From the NCBI GenBank assembly GCA_002428365.1, contig DIVW01000038.1, positions 53,500 through 75,719 on the forward strand: a stretch of DNA of 22,220 bases, read 5' to 3'. The stretch's first letter is position 1. Every line of letters begins with the position of its first letter. The notes beneath the pieces are model-generated. The model ran no database searches. It had not been told where the DNA came from and was given only the letters and a program-made list of their open reading frames with translations. Made by a program: the position numbers and the translations under genes. Origin of the DNA: Propionibacteriaceae bacterium UBA6122 (GTDB lineage Bacteria; Actinomycetota; Actinomycetes; Propionibacteriales; Propionibacteriaceae). Shown one piece after another: positions 14,251 to 21,410 of this stretch.

Positions 14251-14937
14251 ATGGCGCGACTCAATGTGTTCGGCCCTCCACAGGAGTGGCCTGATCAGGA
14301 TCTGATCGCGTTCTCCGACATCATCGACCCCGGCCTAGTGCTGGACGCCTACCGCAGCGGCGTCTTCCCGATGCCGCTGGCTGACGCCGGCTTCGAGCAC
14401 ACCGGCTGGTGGTCTCCCACCCAGCGTGGCGTGCTGCCTCTCGACTCACTCCGGGTCACCAAATCACTGCGACAAGCGGCTAAGCACTACACCACGACCA
14501 TCGACACTGCCTTCACCCAGGTACTGACAGCCTGCGCCGACCCGGGACGTCCCTATGGCTGGATCGACGATGGCATCCTCAGCATCTACACCGAACTGTT
14601 CCGCGCCGGGCACTGCCATTCGGTCGAGACCTGGGATGACCAGGGACGCCTGGTCGGCGGCCTCTACGGCATCTCTTTGGGCGGATTGTTCGCCGGGGAG
14701 TCGATGTTTCACGACAAACAGCACGGCCGCGACGCGTCCAAAGTTGCCCTGCTTCGGCTGGTCGAATTACTCAGCGACGACCACGCCGAATCCCGGATCA
14801 TCGACACTCAATGGCAGACCCCGCATTTGGCCAGCCTGGGCGTGATCGAGATCGACCGCAGCGAGTACCTCGAGTTGCTCGACGACGCTTTGGCCGTGCC
14901 GGAGGCACCTTGGCCGAGGAGGGACGCCGATGCCTGA
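14251..14937 (+). CDS. aat: Leucyl/phenylalanyl-tRNA--protein transferase
   Basis: 228 residues from ATG 14251. The enzyme adds Leu or Phe to N-terminal Arg/Lys of proteins, making them substrates of ClpS/ClpAP (N-end rule). Family motifs are plain: YRSGVFPMP near residue 30, WWSPTQRGVLPLD near 52, GWIDDGI, GGLYGISLGGLFAGESMFHD (near 137-156), DASKVALLRLVELL, and IDTQWQTPHLASLGV near 190. A longer frame from GTG 14233 adds six residues and begins before the likely -10. The 3' end overlaps the DNA glycosylase gene by 8 nt, suggesting co-translation. Confidence 0.93.
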   Translation: MARLNVFGPPQEWPDQDLIAFSDIIDPGLVLDAYRSGVFPMPLADAGFEHTGWWSPTQRGVLPLDSLRVTKSLRQAAKHYTTTIDTAFTQVLTACADPGRPYGWIDDGILSIYTELFRAGHCHSVETWDDQGRLVGGLYGISLGGLFAGESMFHDKQHGRDASKVALLRLVELLSDDHAESRIIDTQWQTPHLASLGVIEIDRSEYLELLDDALAVPEAPWPRRDADA

Positions 14938-15793
14938 GCTGCCCGAAGTCGAAGCGCTACGCAGCTATCTGGCCCAGACGTGCGCGGGCAAGACCGTAGC
15001 CAGGGCCGAGTTGGCCGCCTTCGCCTGCCTGAAGACCTTCGACCCACCGCTGAGCGCACTTGGCGGGTTGGAGGTTGAGTCCGTCGAGCGGCGGGGCAAG
15101 TTCGTCGCGCTGAACATCGGTGGGGTCTGGTTGGTCTTCCATCTGGCGCGGGCCGGTTGGCTGACTTGGCGCGAGGAACTGCCCAGCGCACCGGTGCGTC
15201 CCGGCAAGGGTCCGCTGGCCTTCCGGCTGACCTTCGCCGACGGATCCGGCTTCACCCTCACCGAAGCCGGCACGCAGAAGCGACTGGCGCTCTACCTGGT
15301 CAACGAGTTGGCCCAGGTGCCTGGCATCGCCGCTCTTGGCCCCGATCCGCTGGCGCCGGAGTTCACCCCCGAGGTGCTTGAGGCCATCTTGGTCGCCGCT
15401 GGCCGAGCTCAACTCAAAGGGGTGCTGCGCGACCAACGGATCATCGCCGGCATCGGCAACGCCTATTCCGACGAGATTCTGCACGCCGCCAAGCTGAGCC
15501 CGTTCAAACCGGCCAGCGGGCTGTCACCAACCGAGCACGCCGAGTTGTACGCGGCCATCCGCACCGAACTGGCCGAGGCGATCGAGCGGGCCGCCGGGCT
15601 GGCCGCCAAGGAGTTGAAGGACGCCAAGCGCGCTGGCTTGCGCGTCCATGGACGCACAGGGCAGCCGTGCGCGGTCTGCGGCACCACCATCGCCGAGGTG
15701 AGCTTCGCCGATTCAGCGTTGCAGTATTGCCCCGGCTGCCAGACCGGCGGCAAACCACTGGCTGATCGACGACTGTCGCGGCTGTTGAAGTAG
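14930..15793 (+). CDS. Fpg/Nei-family DNA glycosylase/AP lyase, QTGG variant
   Basis: 287 residues. The N-terminus MPELPEVE gives the catalytic P2 (Schiff-base nucleophile after Met removal) and E3; K57 in RRGKF matches the conserved Fpg lysine. The helix-two-turn-helix has KGVLRDQRIIAGIGNAYSDEIL. The zinc finger is CxxC-16-CxxC (C247, C250, C267, C270). Oddities: the usual HLGMSG is HLARAGWLTW (71-80), and the CQR of classical Fpg is CQTGGKPLADRRLSRLLK, so the void-filling residues and the finger arginine differ. It therefore belongs to a divergent Fpg/Nei group rather than to standard MutM. It excises oxidised bases; its lesion preference is not readable from sequence. It is translationally linked to aat. 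Confidence 0.85.
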   Translation: MPELPEVEALRSYLAQTCAGKTVARAELAAFACLKTFDPPLSALGGLEVESVERRGKFVALNIGGVWLVFHLARAGWLTWREELPSAPVRPGKGPLAFRLTFADGSGFTLTEAGTQKRLALYLVNELAQVPGIAALGPDPLAPEFTPEVLEAILVAAGRAQLKGVLRDQRIIAGIGNAYSDEILHAAKLSPFKPASGLSPTEHAELYAAIRTELAEAIERAAGLAAKELKDAKRAGLRVHGRTGQPCAVCGTTIAEVSFADSALQYCPGCQTGGKPLADRRLSRLLK

Positions 15794-15821
15794 GTGGCGA
15801 CGGCCCAAACCCACCCGCTCT

Positions 15822-15862
15822 TTGACACTGGGTAGTCTTTGTCCGGGCTAATCAGGGGGAGG
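15822..15862 (+). promoter_or_regulatory. Candidate promoter and ribosome-binding site of the MptB-like gene
   Basis: TTGACA (15822-15827) and TAGTCT (15833-15838) are both present but only 5 nt apart, so they cannot form one promoter. TAGTCT alone would give a leader of ~22 nt. GGGGGAGG (15855-15862) lies 4 nt before GTG 15867 and supports that start. Confidence 0.35.
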
Positions 15863-15866
15863 ATCG

Positions 15867-17468
15867 GTGCAGGCATTGCGTTCAGTGACCATGCGGCTCC
15901 CCAAATTGCCGCTGCCTCCGTGGACCGCCAACCCCCGAGTGGGCATGGTGATGATCGTCGCGGCGATGCTCTCCAGCGTGCTGATCGCCTTCAGCGGCCC
16001 GTCCGCGGTGACCCTGAAGCTGGGTCTGCGCACCGACTTCATGCCGCCGTGGTATTTGCCGGTGAGCTGGATTTCGCTGGGCGAATGGGTGGTCGTGCCG
16101 GTGCTGTGGGCGATGCTGACCGTGGGCTCGATCGGGCTGTGGGTGGCCTGGCGCGCGGTCAATGCTGGCTGGCGTCCGAACAACCGCAAGCTGTTCGCCC
16201 TTGGGGCTGGGCTGAGCATTGCGTCCTGCCTGGTGCCCCCGCTGACTTCGGCGGACGTGCTGATGTACGCCGCCTACGGACGCCTGCAGGTGCTCGGGCT
16301 GAACCCGTACAACATCACCCCGGCCGAGATCTTCCGCCAGTCCTACGATCCGGTGCTGATCTGGACTGAGCGTCCCTGGCAGGACACCCCGAGCGTGTAC
16401 GGGCCGATCGCGTCCTACTCCCAATATCTGGCTTCAGTGCTGGGCGGGGAGAGCATGCACAACACGGTGTTCTGGCTGCAGATGTTCGCCCTGATTCCGT
16501 TCCTGGTCATTGGCGCGATCGTGGTGAAACTGGCCCACAGTGATCCGAAGCTGCAGACGCGAGCAGTGTTGTTCACCGTGCTCAACCCGCTGATGATCTG
16601 GGGGGTGCTGGTCGGGGCCCACAATGAACCGCTCAGCCTGGTCTTCGCCATCGGCGGGCTGTGGTTCTACCGCAAACACCCCTTCGTGGCCGGCATCGGG
16701 ATCGGCTTGGCTGGCGCGGTGAAGGTGTCGATGGTCTTCTACGGCATCGCGATGGTGTGGGGCTACCGGCGCGACTGGCGCAAGCTGCTGCAGTTGTGCG
16801 CCGGCGCCGCGATCCCGCTGGTGCTCGCCTACGGGTTGTGGATGCCCAACGCACTGCTGGCCGCCCAGCGCAATACCGGTTACATCTCACCGGGCAACTG
16901 GGGCCTCTGGCCGCTGCTCACCCTCACCCCATTGATTGGGGACGCCCTCGCTCGGCAATTGGTTATCGGCTCGGGTTGGATCGGGCTGATCATCGTCGCC
17001 TGGATGCTGTCCCGAGTGCTGCCTTGGCGGCTGGTGCCCGGCAATCCTCAGGACGAGGATCCCCGCCTTGACCCGCTGACGATTACGATTCGCACCACGG
17101 TGGTGCTGTGTGCGGCTTGGCTGCTCACCACGCCATGGTCGTTCACCTGGTACGACCTGATCGTCTGGGCGCCATTGGGGCTGCTGTGGGCGTCCCGCCT
17201 CGATGTGATTCTGATGTGGCGCGGTGCCTGGCTCTCGGTCGCCTGGGTCACGGGACGTGCGCTCCAATTCGGCCCGGAAATGCAGATGGTGGAGCGGTTC
17301 CTGCGCGAACAGATCAATGTGGCCGCCCAGTTTGGCGCCGTCGGCGCGGTGATCTGGTGGTGGTGGACCTGGGGTCATGAGTTGCCGCCGCTGCGCCAAT
17401 GGTGGGCCCAGTCTCGTGATTGGTTCGGTGGCCTGCGAAAACAAGCGGCGCCGGACGCGACTGCCTGA
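15867..17468 (+). CDS. Polyprenol-phosphomannose-dependent alpha-1,6-mannosyltransferase, MptB-like (GT-C)
   Basis: 533 residues with about 12-13 membrane segments. The MptA/MptB signature SADVLMYAAYGRLQVLGLNPY (128-148, adjoining residues included) is followed by WQDTPSVYGPIASY, as in actinobacterial alpha-1,6-mannosyltransferases that elongate the mannan backbone of lipomannan/LAM-type lipoglycans with polyprenyl-phosphomannose on the outer face. Further family-like features are VLVGAHNEPLSL near 248-259, GLAGAVKVSMVFYG near 285, and NTGYISPGNWGLWPLL near 335. GTG 15867 is chosen from GGGGGAGG just upstream. Whether it acts as MptB, MptA or a relative cannot be decided. A repeat hairpin follows directly. 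Confidence 0.82.
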   Translation: MQALRSVTMRLPKLPLPPWTANPRVGMVMIVAAMLSSVLIAFSGPSAVTLKLGLRTDFMPPWYLPVSWISLGEWVVVPVLWAMLTVGSIGLWVAWRAVNAGWRPNNRKLFALGAGLSIASCLVPPLTSADVLMYAAYGRLQVLGLNPYNITPAEIFRQSYDPVLIWTERPWQDTPSVYGPIASYSQYLASVLGGESMHNTVFWLQMFALIPFLVIGAIVVKLAHSDPKLQTRAVLFTVLNPLMIWGVLVGAHNEPLSLVFAIGGLWFYRKHPFVAGIGIGLAGAVKVSMVFYGIAMVWGYRRDWRKLLQLCAGAAIPLVLAYGLWMPNALLAAQRNTGYISPGNWGLWPLLTLTPLIGDALARQLVIGSGWIGLIIVAWMLSRVLPWRLVPGNPQDEDPRLDPLTITIRTTVVLCAAWLLTTPWSFTWYDLIVWAPLGLLWASRLDVILMWRGAWLSVAWVTGRALQFGPEMQMVERFLREQINVAAQFGAVGAVIWWWWTWGHELPPLRQWWAQSRDWFGGLRKQAAPDATA

Positions 17469-17477
17469 ACCCGTCCG

Positions 17478-17530
17478 CCCTTCGACGGGCTCAGGGACCT
17501 GACTCAAGTTGGCTGAGCCTGTCGAAGCCT
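17478..17530. repeat. Repeat pair forming a hairpin after the MptB-like gene
   Basis: CTTCGACGGGCTCAG (17480-17494) and CTGAGCCTGTCGAAG (17513-17527) are inverted arms with a single mismatch and an 18-nt loop. This is one forward and one inverted copy of the family found in four other places. It lies between two same-strand genes and could act as a terminator, although no T-run follows. Confidence 0.85.
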
Positions 17531-17546
17531 CCACCGATGAACCCAC

Positions 17547-17552
17547 TAACCT
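17547..17552 (+). promoter_or_regulatory. -10 hexamer TAACCT for leaderless pheA
   Basis: TAACCT is followed by 6 nt (TGTCGG) and then GTG 17559. There is no ribosome-binding site in between. Confidence 0.45.
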
Positions 17553-17558
17553 TGTCGG

Positions 17559-18464
17559 GTGCTCGGATACTTCGGACCTGCGGGAACCTTCACTCATCAG
17601 GCGCTGCTTAGCGTTACCGATGAAGAGGCGATTCCGTTCGCCACGGTTGCCCAGGCGCTGGACGCGGTTCGCGGCGGTGAGGTGACCGCAGCCATGGTGC
17701 CGATCGAGAACTCAGTCGAAGGCGGGGTGTCGGCCACTCTCGACATCCTGGCCGCTGGCAAGCGGCTGATGATCAGCCAAGAGGTGCTGCTGCCGGTGCA
17801 GTTCAACCTGTATGCCCGGCCCGGCACCAAGTTGGGTGACGTGAAGCGGGTCATCACCCATCCGCATTCGGCGGCCCAGACCCGACACTGGATGATCGAC
17901 AACCTGCCCGCTGTCACGGTGACCGAAGGCGGCTCGAACGCCGCCGCCGCGCAGGAAGTGGCTGATCCGGCCAGCAAATACGACGCCGCCATCTGTGGCG
18001 AAGTCGCTGGCAAGCTGTATGGCCTGGAACCGGTGGCCAGCGAAATCGCCGACAACTCCAGCGCGGTCACCCGCTTCGTCCTGGTCTGCCTGCCAACCGA
18101 ACCGCCGCACCGCACTGGCGCGGACAAGACCACCCTGGTGGCCTACATGCACGCCGACCACTCCGGCGCCCTGCTGGAGATTCTGGACCAGTTCGCCAGC
18201 CGGGGGGTGAACCTGACCCGAATCGAGTCCCGCCCGACCAAGACCGGCCTGGGCAACTACTGCTTCAGCATCGACGCCGAAGGCCACCTGCGCGACCCGC
18301 GCCTGGCCGAAACCCTCGAAGGCCTACATCGCATCTGCGCTGAGGTGGTCTTCCTCGGTTCCTACCCCCGGGCCGACGGGGTGCGTCCCGAGATCGCCCG
18401 TGGTTTCACCGATGAGGACTACGCCGCGTCCCGGGCCTGGTACGCCGGGCTCTTGCATCCGTGA
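17559..18464 (+). CDS. pheA: Prephenate dehydratase with ACT domain
   Basis: 301 residues. It converts prephenate to phenylpyruvate in phenylalanine synthesis. The catalytic domain (1-~178) opens with GYFGPAGTFTHQAL and contains VPIENSVEGGV (48-58), HPHSAAQTRHW (101-111) and the catalytic TRF motif (171-173). The C-terminal ACT domain (~190-275) has GALLEIL (203-209) and ESRP (223-226), both parts of the phenylalanine-binding site for feedback inhibition. There is no chorismate mutase domain, as is usual in actinobacteria. GTG 17559 gives a normal N-terminus starting right at the first strand, and is supported by a -10 hexamer 6 nt upstream. Its stop codon forms one end of a palindrome shared with the stop of the convergent SMR gene. 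Confidence 0.95.
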   Translation: MLGYFGPAGTFTHQALLSVTDEEAIPFATVAQALDAVRGGEVTAAMVPIENSVEGGVSATLDILAAGKRLMISQEVLLPVQFNLYARPGTKLGDVKRVITHPHSAAQTRHWMIDNLPAVTVTEGGSNAAAAQEVADPASKYDAAICGEVAGKLYGLEPVASEIADNSSAVTRFVLVCLPTEPPHRTGADKTTLVAYMHADHSGALLEILDQFASRGVNLTRIESRPTKTGLGNYCFSIDAEGHLRDPRLAETLEGLHRICAEVVFLGSYPRADGVRPEIARGFTDEDYAASRAWYAGLLHP

Positions 18465-18488
18465 GTCAGGCCCGACTGGCCTAACTCA
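18462..18488. terminator. Palindrome spanning both stop codons of convergent pheA and SMR genes
   Basis: TGAGTCAGGCC (18462-18472), a 5-nt loop, and GGCCTAACTCA (18478-18488) form an 11-bp stem with one mismatch, which becomes a G-U pair in the minus-strand transcript. The outer TGA and TCA are the stop codons of pheA and of the SMR gene. No T-tract follows on either side, so action as a bidirectional terminator is inferred from structure and place only. Confidence 0.55.
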
Positions 18489-18812
18489 GTGGGCAGTGTT
18501 GAGGTTCAGCGCGACCACACCGAGGACGATCAGCGTGATCCCAGCGATCTTGGCCGGACCCATCGATTCACCGAGCCACAGATAGCCGATGATGGCTATC
18601 GCCGCCGTCCCGACGCCAGACCAAATGGCGTAAGCGATCGACACGTCCATCTTCTTCACCACGATGGTGAGGAGCCAGATCGCGAAGAGGTAACCGGCCG
18701 CGACCACGGCCGTCCAGCCGGGATTGGTGAAGCCCTCCGCCTTGGGGAGCAGGGCCGAGGCACCCACTTCAACCAGGATCGCAAGCGTGAGCAGTGCGAG
18801 CGCGAGGGGCAT
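18486..18812 (-). CDS. Small multidrug resistance (SMR) family efflux protein
   Basis: 108 residues with four membrane helices, the standard SMR size. The essential membrane carboxylate is E15 in LTLAILVEVGAS. The segment SIAYAIWSGVGTAAIAIIGYLWLGE (from ~57) matches the SMR signature in the second and third helices, and the last helix is AKIAGITLIVLGVVALNL. Members work as antiparallel dimers that exchange protons for cationic drugs or guanidinium. There is only one SMR gene, so a homodimer of EmrE/QacE/Gdx type is expected. The start ATG (complement of 18810-18812) has AAGGAG 8 nt upstream. It is divergent from a tetR gene, with two operator palindromes between them. Confidence 0.93.
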   Translation of the reverse strand: MPLALALLTLAILVEVGASALLPKAEGFTNPGWTAVVAAGYLFAIWLLTIVVKKMDVSIAYAIWSGVGTAAIAIIGYLWLGESMGPAKIAGITLIVLGVVALNLNTAH

Positions 18813-18833
18813 TTCAGATTCTCCTTGATCGTC

Positions 18834-18875
18834 TGTAGCAACTGCTACATTCCGCTAACTGTAGCAGCCGCTACA
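18834..18875. promoter_or_regulatory. Two tandem operator palindromes for the TetR regulator
   Basis: TGTAGCAACTGCTACA (18834-18849) has perfect 7-bp arms around a 2-bp centre. TGTAGCAGCCGCTACA (18860-18875) has the same outer arms (TGTAGC/GCTACA). Centres are 26 bp apart, between the divergent SMR and tetR starts. TACACT (18872-18877) may be the tetR -10, overlapping the second site. Binding would repress both genes, as in TetR/QacR-type circuits. Confidence 0.8.
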
Positions 18876-18886
18876 CTGGACGCGAA

Positions 18887-19438
18887 ATGGGCAGCAAACG
18901 CGACCTCCTCATCGAGAAAGCCACCGACTGGGCCTGGGAACACGGTCTGGTGGGGCTGAGCCTGCGCCCACTGGCCGCTGCGATCGGCACCAGCGATCGG
19001 ATGCTGATCTACCACCTAGGGAGCAAAGAGCAGCTGATCATCGAGATTCTGCGCTGCTCAGCAGCGCGCTCCGCCCACGAGCTGCGCTCCCTGCCCACCT
19101 CAGCCTCGCCTCAACAGGCCGTGCTCGATCAGTGGCGGCTGCGCACCACCGAGCGCCAATCCCAGTGCGATCGGATCTACGTCGAAGCCGCCACTTTGGG
19201 GCTATTCGGCCAGCAGCCCTACGCCGCCGAGGTGATCGCGATGAACGAGGTCTGGCTGGAAGCGGTGCGATTGCACCTGGTCAGCTCCGGTGTCGCCGAG
19301 GAACGCAGTCGCGAGATCGCCGAGCTGGTCGACGCCGCGTTGATGGGCTTCGAGCTCGACCGCCCCCTCGAGGCGGGCGAACACGTCGGGCTTATGGCCC
19401 TGGCCCGGGCCGTCGACCTGCTCGCCCACTCCGCCTGA
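18887..19438 (+). CDS. TetR-family transcriptional regulator of the adjacent SMR pump
   Basis: 183 residues. The N-terminal helix-turn-helix (about 5-50) has RDLLIEKATDWAWEHG, LSLRPLAAAIGTSDRMLIYHLGSKEQLI, the usual TetR pattern ending with Y-H-F/L-x-S-K-E-x-L. The C-terminal ligand-binding part is helical and variable. Divergent placement to the SMR gene and the two identical-arm palindromes in the 74-nt gap indicate that it represses the pump and itself, with release by an effector that may be a pump substrate. The ligand is unknown. Confidence 0.9.
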   Translation: MGSKRDLLIEKATDWAWEHGLVGLSLRPLAAAIGTSDRMLIYHLGSKEQLIIEILRCSAARSAHELRSLPTSASPQQAVLDQWRLRTTERQSQCDRIYVEAATLGLFGQQPYAAEVIAMNEVWLEAVRLHLVSSGVAEERSREIAELVDAALMGFELDRPLEAGEHVGLMALARAVDLLAHSA

Positions 19439-19442
19439 CCCC

Positions 19443-19546
19443 TCCGTCCCCCCCCCCGCCCCGCTCTCTGCGCCCCTTAGGCAGCTTTGCGCCCGCTGCA
19501 GGGGGCGCAAAACGCGTTAAGGGGCGCAAGGCGTCCGGGGGACGGA
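19443..19546. repeat. Triple-nested palindrome between tetR and kdpF
   Basis: Three perfect inverted pairs share one centre region. Outer: TCCGTCCCCC (19443-19452) with GGGGGACGGA (19537-19546). Middle: TGCGCCCCTTA (19469-19479) with TAAGGGGCGCA (19518-19528). Inner: TTTGCGCCC (19486-19494) with GGGCGCAAA (19503-19511), loop 8 nt. A run of ten C (19448-19457) lies in the outer arm. It begins 5 nt after the tetR stop, so it may end tetR transcription, but its size and layering exceed an ordinary terminator. It contains no gene. Confidence 0.85.
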
Positions 19547-19555
19547 CGTAGGCCA

Positions 19556-19603
19556 CCCTTCGGCAAGCTCAGGGAACTGAAAGCCAGCTCAGGGAACTGA
19601 GCC
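19556..19603. repeat. Two-unit repeat of the CTTCG..GCTCAGGGAAC family
   Basis: CCCTTCGGCAAGCTCAGGGAAC is followed by a second GCTCAGGGAAC unit 20 bp downstream. Both are in the same orientation and no inverted partner is adjacent. The 20-bp period is not a multiple of three, unlike the copies within genes. Confidence 0.8.
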
Positions 19604-19691
19604 ACAGCGGCGGGTCAGGAATCCGTAAAGATCGATAAGTGGTTCGTCAGGAACGACCCAACCGATACCGCAGCGAGAGCACGATCGATTA
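19604..19691 (+). promoter_or_regulatory. Upstream region of the kdp operon
   Basis: About 88 nt between the last repeat and kdpF. I see no convincing -35/-10 pair, no riboswitch, and no clear KdpE-type box. A weak leaderless-style hexamer CACGAT (19680-19685) is 6 nt before GTG 19692. Transcription of kdp must begin here or in the repeat region. Confidence 0.25.
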
Positions 19692-19778
19692 GTGATCGAA
19701 GATTTCATGGCGGCCGCGATCGGTGTGGCCTTGCTGGTCTACCTCAGCTACGCCCTGGCCCATCCGGAACGGTTCTGA
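19692..19778 (+). CDS. kdpF: K+-transporting ATPase small subunit KdpF
   Basis: A 28-residue, single-helix peptide: GTG start, then IEDFMAAAIGVALLVY and the end ALAHPERF. KdpF proteins are about 28-30 residues and end with a (A)LL.PE(R/K)F-type sequence, which this matches. It stabilises the KdpFABC complex in the membrane. The stop (19776-19778) is immediately followed by the kdpA start, with no gap. An internal ATG at 19707 would give 23 residues; the longer form fits the family better. Confidence 0.88.
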   Translation: MIEDFMAAAIGVALLVYLSYALAHPERF

Positions 19779-21410
19779 GTGATGACACCTGCACTTTCGG
19801 CCGGCCTGGCCATCCTGACCATCGGCGCTGTGCTTGCCATCATCCATGTGCCCCTGGGGAGTTGGCTCTACCGGGTGTTCACCTCACCTGGGCACACCCG
19901 GGTCGAGCGGTTGGTCTACCGCTTGGTCGGGGTGAACCCCGAAGTTGAGCAGCGCTGGTCGGTGTACCTGCTGGCGGTATTGGCGTTCTCGGCGGTCTCA
20001 ATCATCGGGCTGTGGCTACTGATCCTGCTGCAGGGATTCCTACCGTTCTCGCAGGGGCGCTCGATGAACGTCGACACTGCGCTGAACGCCGCAGTCTCCT
20101 TCGTCACCAATACCAACTGGCAGTCCTACGCCGGCGAGGCTGGTGCTGGCTACCTCGTCCAGACCGTCGGCCTGACGGTGCAGAACTTCCTTTCCGCTGG
20201 CGTTGGCCTTGCGGTCGCCATCGCGGTTGTTCGCGGGCTGGCCCGAGAGGGCACCGACCGGCTCGGCAATTTCTGGGTCGACCTGGTGCGCGGGACGCTA
20301 CGAGTGCTGCTTCCGCTGGCCGCCGTGGCCGCGATAGTGCTCGTCGCTGGCGGCGTAGTTCAGAACCTCACTGAACCGATCACGATCACCTCGCTAACTG
20401 GCGGCGACCAGGTGATTCAAGGCGGCCTGGTGGCTAGCCAAGAGGCGATCAAGGAACTGGGCACCAACGGTGGCGGCTTCTTCAATGCCAACTCCGCCCA
20501 CCCCTTCGAGAACCCGAACGCCTGGACCAATCTGCTCGAGATCCTGCTGCTGCTAGCTATCCCCAGCGCGCTGCCCTACACCTATGGACGGATGGTCGGT
20601 GACCGGCGTCAGGGCGCGGCGATGATCTCAGTGATGGCCGTGCTGGGCTTCGGCGCCATGGCCACCATGATGTGGCTGGAGTCGGCCGGCAGTATGGAAG
20701 GCAAAGAGCAGCGCTTCGGCCCAATCTGGTCAGCGATTTTCGCCTCCGCCACCACCAGCACCTCAACCGGAGCGGTGAACTCGCTTCATGAGTCCTTCCA
20801 GCCGTTGGCCGGCGGGGTGGCGTTGTTGAACATGATGCTCGGCGAGCTCTCGCCAGGTGGGGTGGGCACCGGCCTGTATTCGATGCTGGTGATGGTCGTG
20901 CTCGCGGTCTTCATCGCGGGGCTAATGGTGGGCCGCACTCCGGAATTCCTCGGCAAATCCATCGGCAGCCGCGAGGTCACCCTGGCGGCGCTGGCAATGC
21001 TCATCGCCCCGGTGCTGGTGCTACTGGGCACCGCAGTGGCGCTGTTACTCCCAGTCTCAGCGGGGGCGCTTTCCACCACCGGGCCGCACGGACTGTCGGA
21101 GATGCTCTACGCGTTCACCTCCGCAGCCAACAACAACGGCTCGGCCTTCGCTGGTCTGTCTGCTGACCAGCCGTTCCTCAACATTGCGCTCGCCTTCTGC
21201 ATGCTGCTGGGACGGTTCGTGCCGATCGCGGCAATGCTCGCGCTAGCTGGCGGATTGGCCGGCCAACAAAGGCGACCGGTTACCGCTGGCACGATGCCCA
21301 CCCACACCGCCAGCTTCGCTGGCCTACTGATCGCGGTGATCCTGATCTTGGCTGGCCTGACCTACTTCCCATCGCTGGCGCTCGGTTCGATCGCGGAGGC
21401 ACTGTCATGA
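19779..21410 (+). CDS. kdpA: K+-transporting ATPase subunit A (potassium channel-like subunit)
   Basis: 543 residues, close to the usual ~557. The four selectivity-filter repeats are visible: TNTNWQSYAGE (110-120), GTNGGGFFNANSAHPFENP (228-246), TSTSTGAVNS (326-335) and TSAANNNGSAF (447-457). KdpA carries K+ across the membrane in the high-affinity P-type ATPase used under K+ limitation. GTG 19779 directly abuts the kdpF stop; ATG 19782 is the alternative start. The 3' end overlaps kdpB by 4 nt (ATGA). Confidence 0.97.
   Translation: MMTPALSAGLAILTIGAVLAIIHVPLGSWLYRVFTSPGHTRVERLVYRLVGVNPEVEQRWSVYLLAVLAFSAVSIIGLWLLILLQGFLPFSQGRSMNVDTALNAAVSFVTNTNWQSYAGEAGAGYLVQTVGLTVQNFLSAGVGLAVAIAVVRGLAREGTDRLGNFWVDLVRGTLRVLLPLAAVAAIVLVAGGVVQNLTEPITITSLTGGDQVIQGGLVASQEAIKELGTNGGGFFNANSAHPFENPNAWTNLLEILLLLAIPSALPYTYGRMVGDRRQGAAMISVMAVLGFGAMATMMWLESAGSMEGKEQRFGPIWSAIFASATTSTSTGAVNSLHESFQPLAGGVALLNMMLGELSPGGVGTGLYSMLVMVVLAVFIAGLMVGRTPEFLGKSIGSREVTLAALAMLIAPVLVLLGTAVALLLPVSAGALSTTGPHGLSEMLYAFTSAANNNGSAFAGLSADQPFLNIALAFCMLLGRFVPIAAMLALAGGLAGQQRRPVTAGTMPTHTASFAGLLIAVILILAGLTYFPSLALGSIAEALS

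Noticed and set aside
19604..19691. c-di-AMP (ydaO-type) riboswitch upstream of kdp
   Set aside because: The region is too short and lacks the conserved core segments.
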